Shown one piece after another: positions 5,282 through 5,457 of a DNA stretch of 5,457 nucleotides. The stretch covers positions 1-5,457 of the forward strand of contig JAFTHD010000223.1 of the NCBI GenBank assembly GCA_017457585.1, given 5' to 3'. How positions within the stretch are numbered: the stretch's first letter is position 1; each line of letters starts with the position of its first letter. The notes beneath the pieces are model-generated. The model made no database searches. It had not been told where the DNA came from and worked only from the letters and a program-made list of their open reading frames with translations. Both the position numbers and the translations under genes were made by a program. This DNA comes from Bacillota bacterium. GTDB lineage: Bacteria; Bacillota_A; Clostridia; Peptostreptococcales; Anaerovoracaceae.

Positions 5282-5457
5282 CTATAGGTTAAATTCTCTG
5301 CAAAGTGCTATAGCAGCAGGCAGTTTCTGATCCATCTTCACCGTCACCGAAATTGAAATCTCGGAAGTTGTGATGTGGTAATATCTGATTCCGTTCTCTG
5401 CCAGAACCCTGAACACCTGCCCCGATACGCATGAGTGGGTTGCCATGCCTACGCCTA
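5282..5457 (-). CDS. lysC: Aspartate kinase, C-terminal ACT domain only (gene enters from the right edge)
   Basis: The last 58 codons, including the TAG stop at 5284-5282, are visible; the kinase domain lies outside the window. The sequence GVGMATHSCVSGQVFRVLAENG followed by HITTSEISISV is the hallmark ACT fold of aspartokinase, whose usual form is GxGM...GVA..F.ALA..GI....ISTSEI.IS. ACT domains bind the feedback amino acid, most often lysine or threonine. Aspartate kinase makes aspartyl-phosphate, the first step toward lysine, threonine and methionine; its place at the head of a dap operon suggests the lysine-dedicated isozyme. The frame ends in AALCREFNL-like helix residues at the normal family end, so the C-terminus is complete. 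Any promoter or lysine riboswitch would be upstream, beyond 5457. The symbol is given for the family; another aspartokinase paralogue name is possible. Confidence 0.88.
   Translation of the reverse strand, partial: GVGMATHSCVSGQVFRVLAENGIRYYHITTSEISISVTVKMDQKLPAAIALCREFNL

Overview
The window looks like a chromosomal segment from a Clostridia-type Gram-positive bacterium (phylum Bacillota). The evidence is a lysine/diaminopimelate (DAP) operon that uses the acetylase-branch enzyme DapH, strong AGGAGG-type ribosome binding sites, and roughly balanced base composition. The genus cannot be fixed from the sequence alone.

Layout: (1) Positions 1-579, minus strand: a membrane-anchored SanA/ElyC/YdcF (DUF218) family protein whose C-terminus lies beyond the left edge. 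(2) Positions 580-1000: a gene-free divergent spacer. It holds a 51-52 bp tandem repeat built around the palindrome GGGTCTTTGACCC, then variant AGGTCT/AGACCT inverted repeats, then a good sigma-A type promoter. (3) Positions 1001-1789, plus strand: an UlaG-like metallo-beta-lactamase-fold hydrolase. (4) Positions 1860-1903: a strong bidirectional intrinsic terminator between the convergent units. (5) Positions 2004-5457, minus strand: a compact operon in transcription order lysC (C-terminus only), dapF, dapA, dapB, dapH. The first three gaps are 18-27 bp and the last is 60 bp.

The operon covers much of the route from aspartate to meso-DAP. LysC phosphorylates aspartate, DapA condenses aspartate semialdehyde with pyruvate, DapB reduces the product, DapH acetylates tetrahydrodipicolinate, and DapF epimerises LL-DAP to meso-DAP for peptidoglycan and lysine synthesis. 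Aspartate-semialdehyde dehydrogenase, the N-acetyl-DAP aminotransferase and deacetylase, and LysA are not in the window.

Most of the window is ordinary core metabolism. The least explained parts are the repeat-rich spacer (about 655-900) and an open, codon-like stretch in frame just after the dapH stop. No convincing new multi-gene system is visible.
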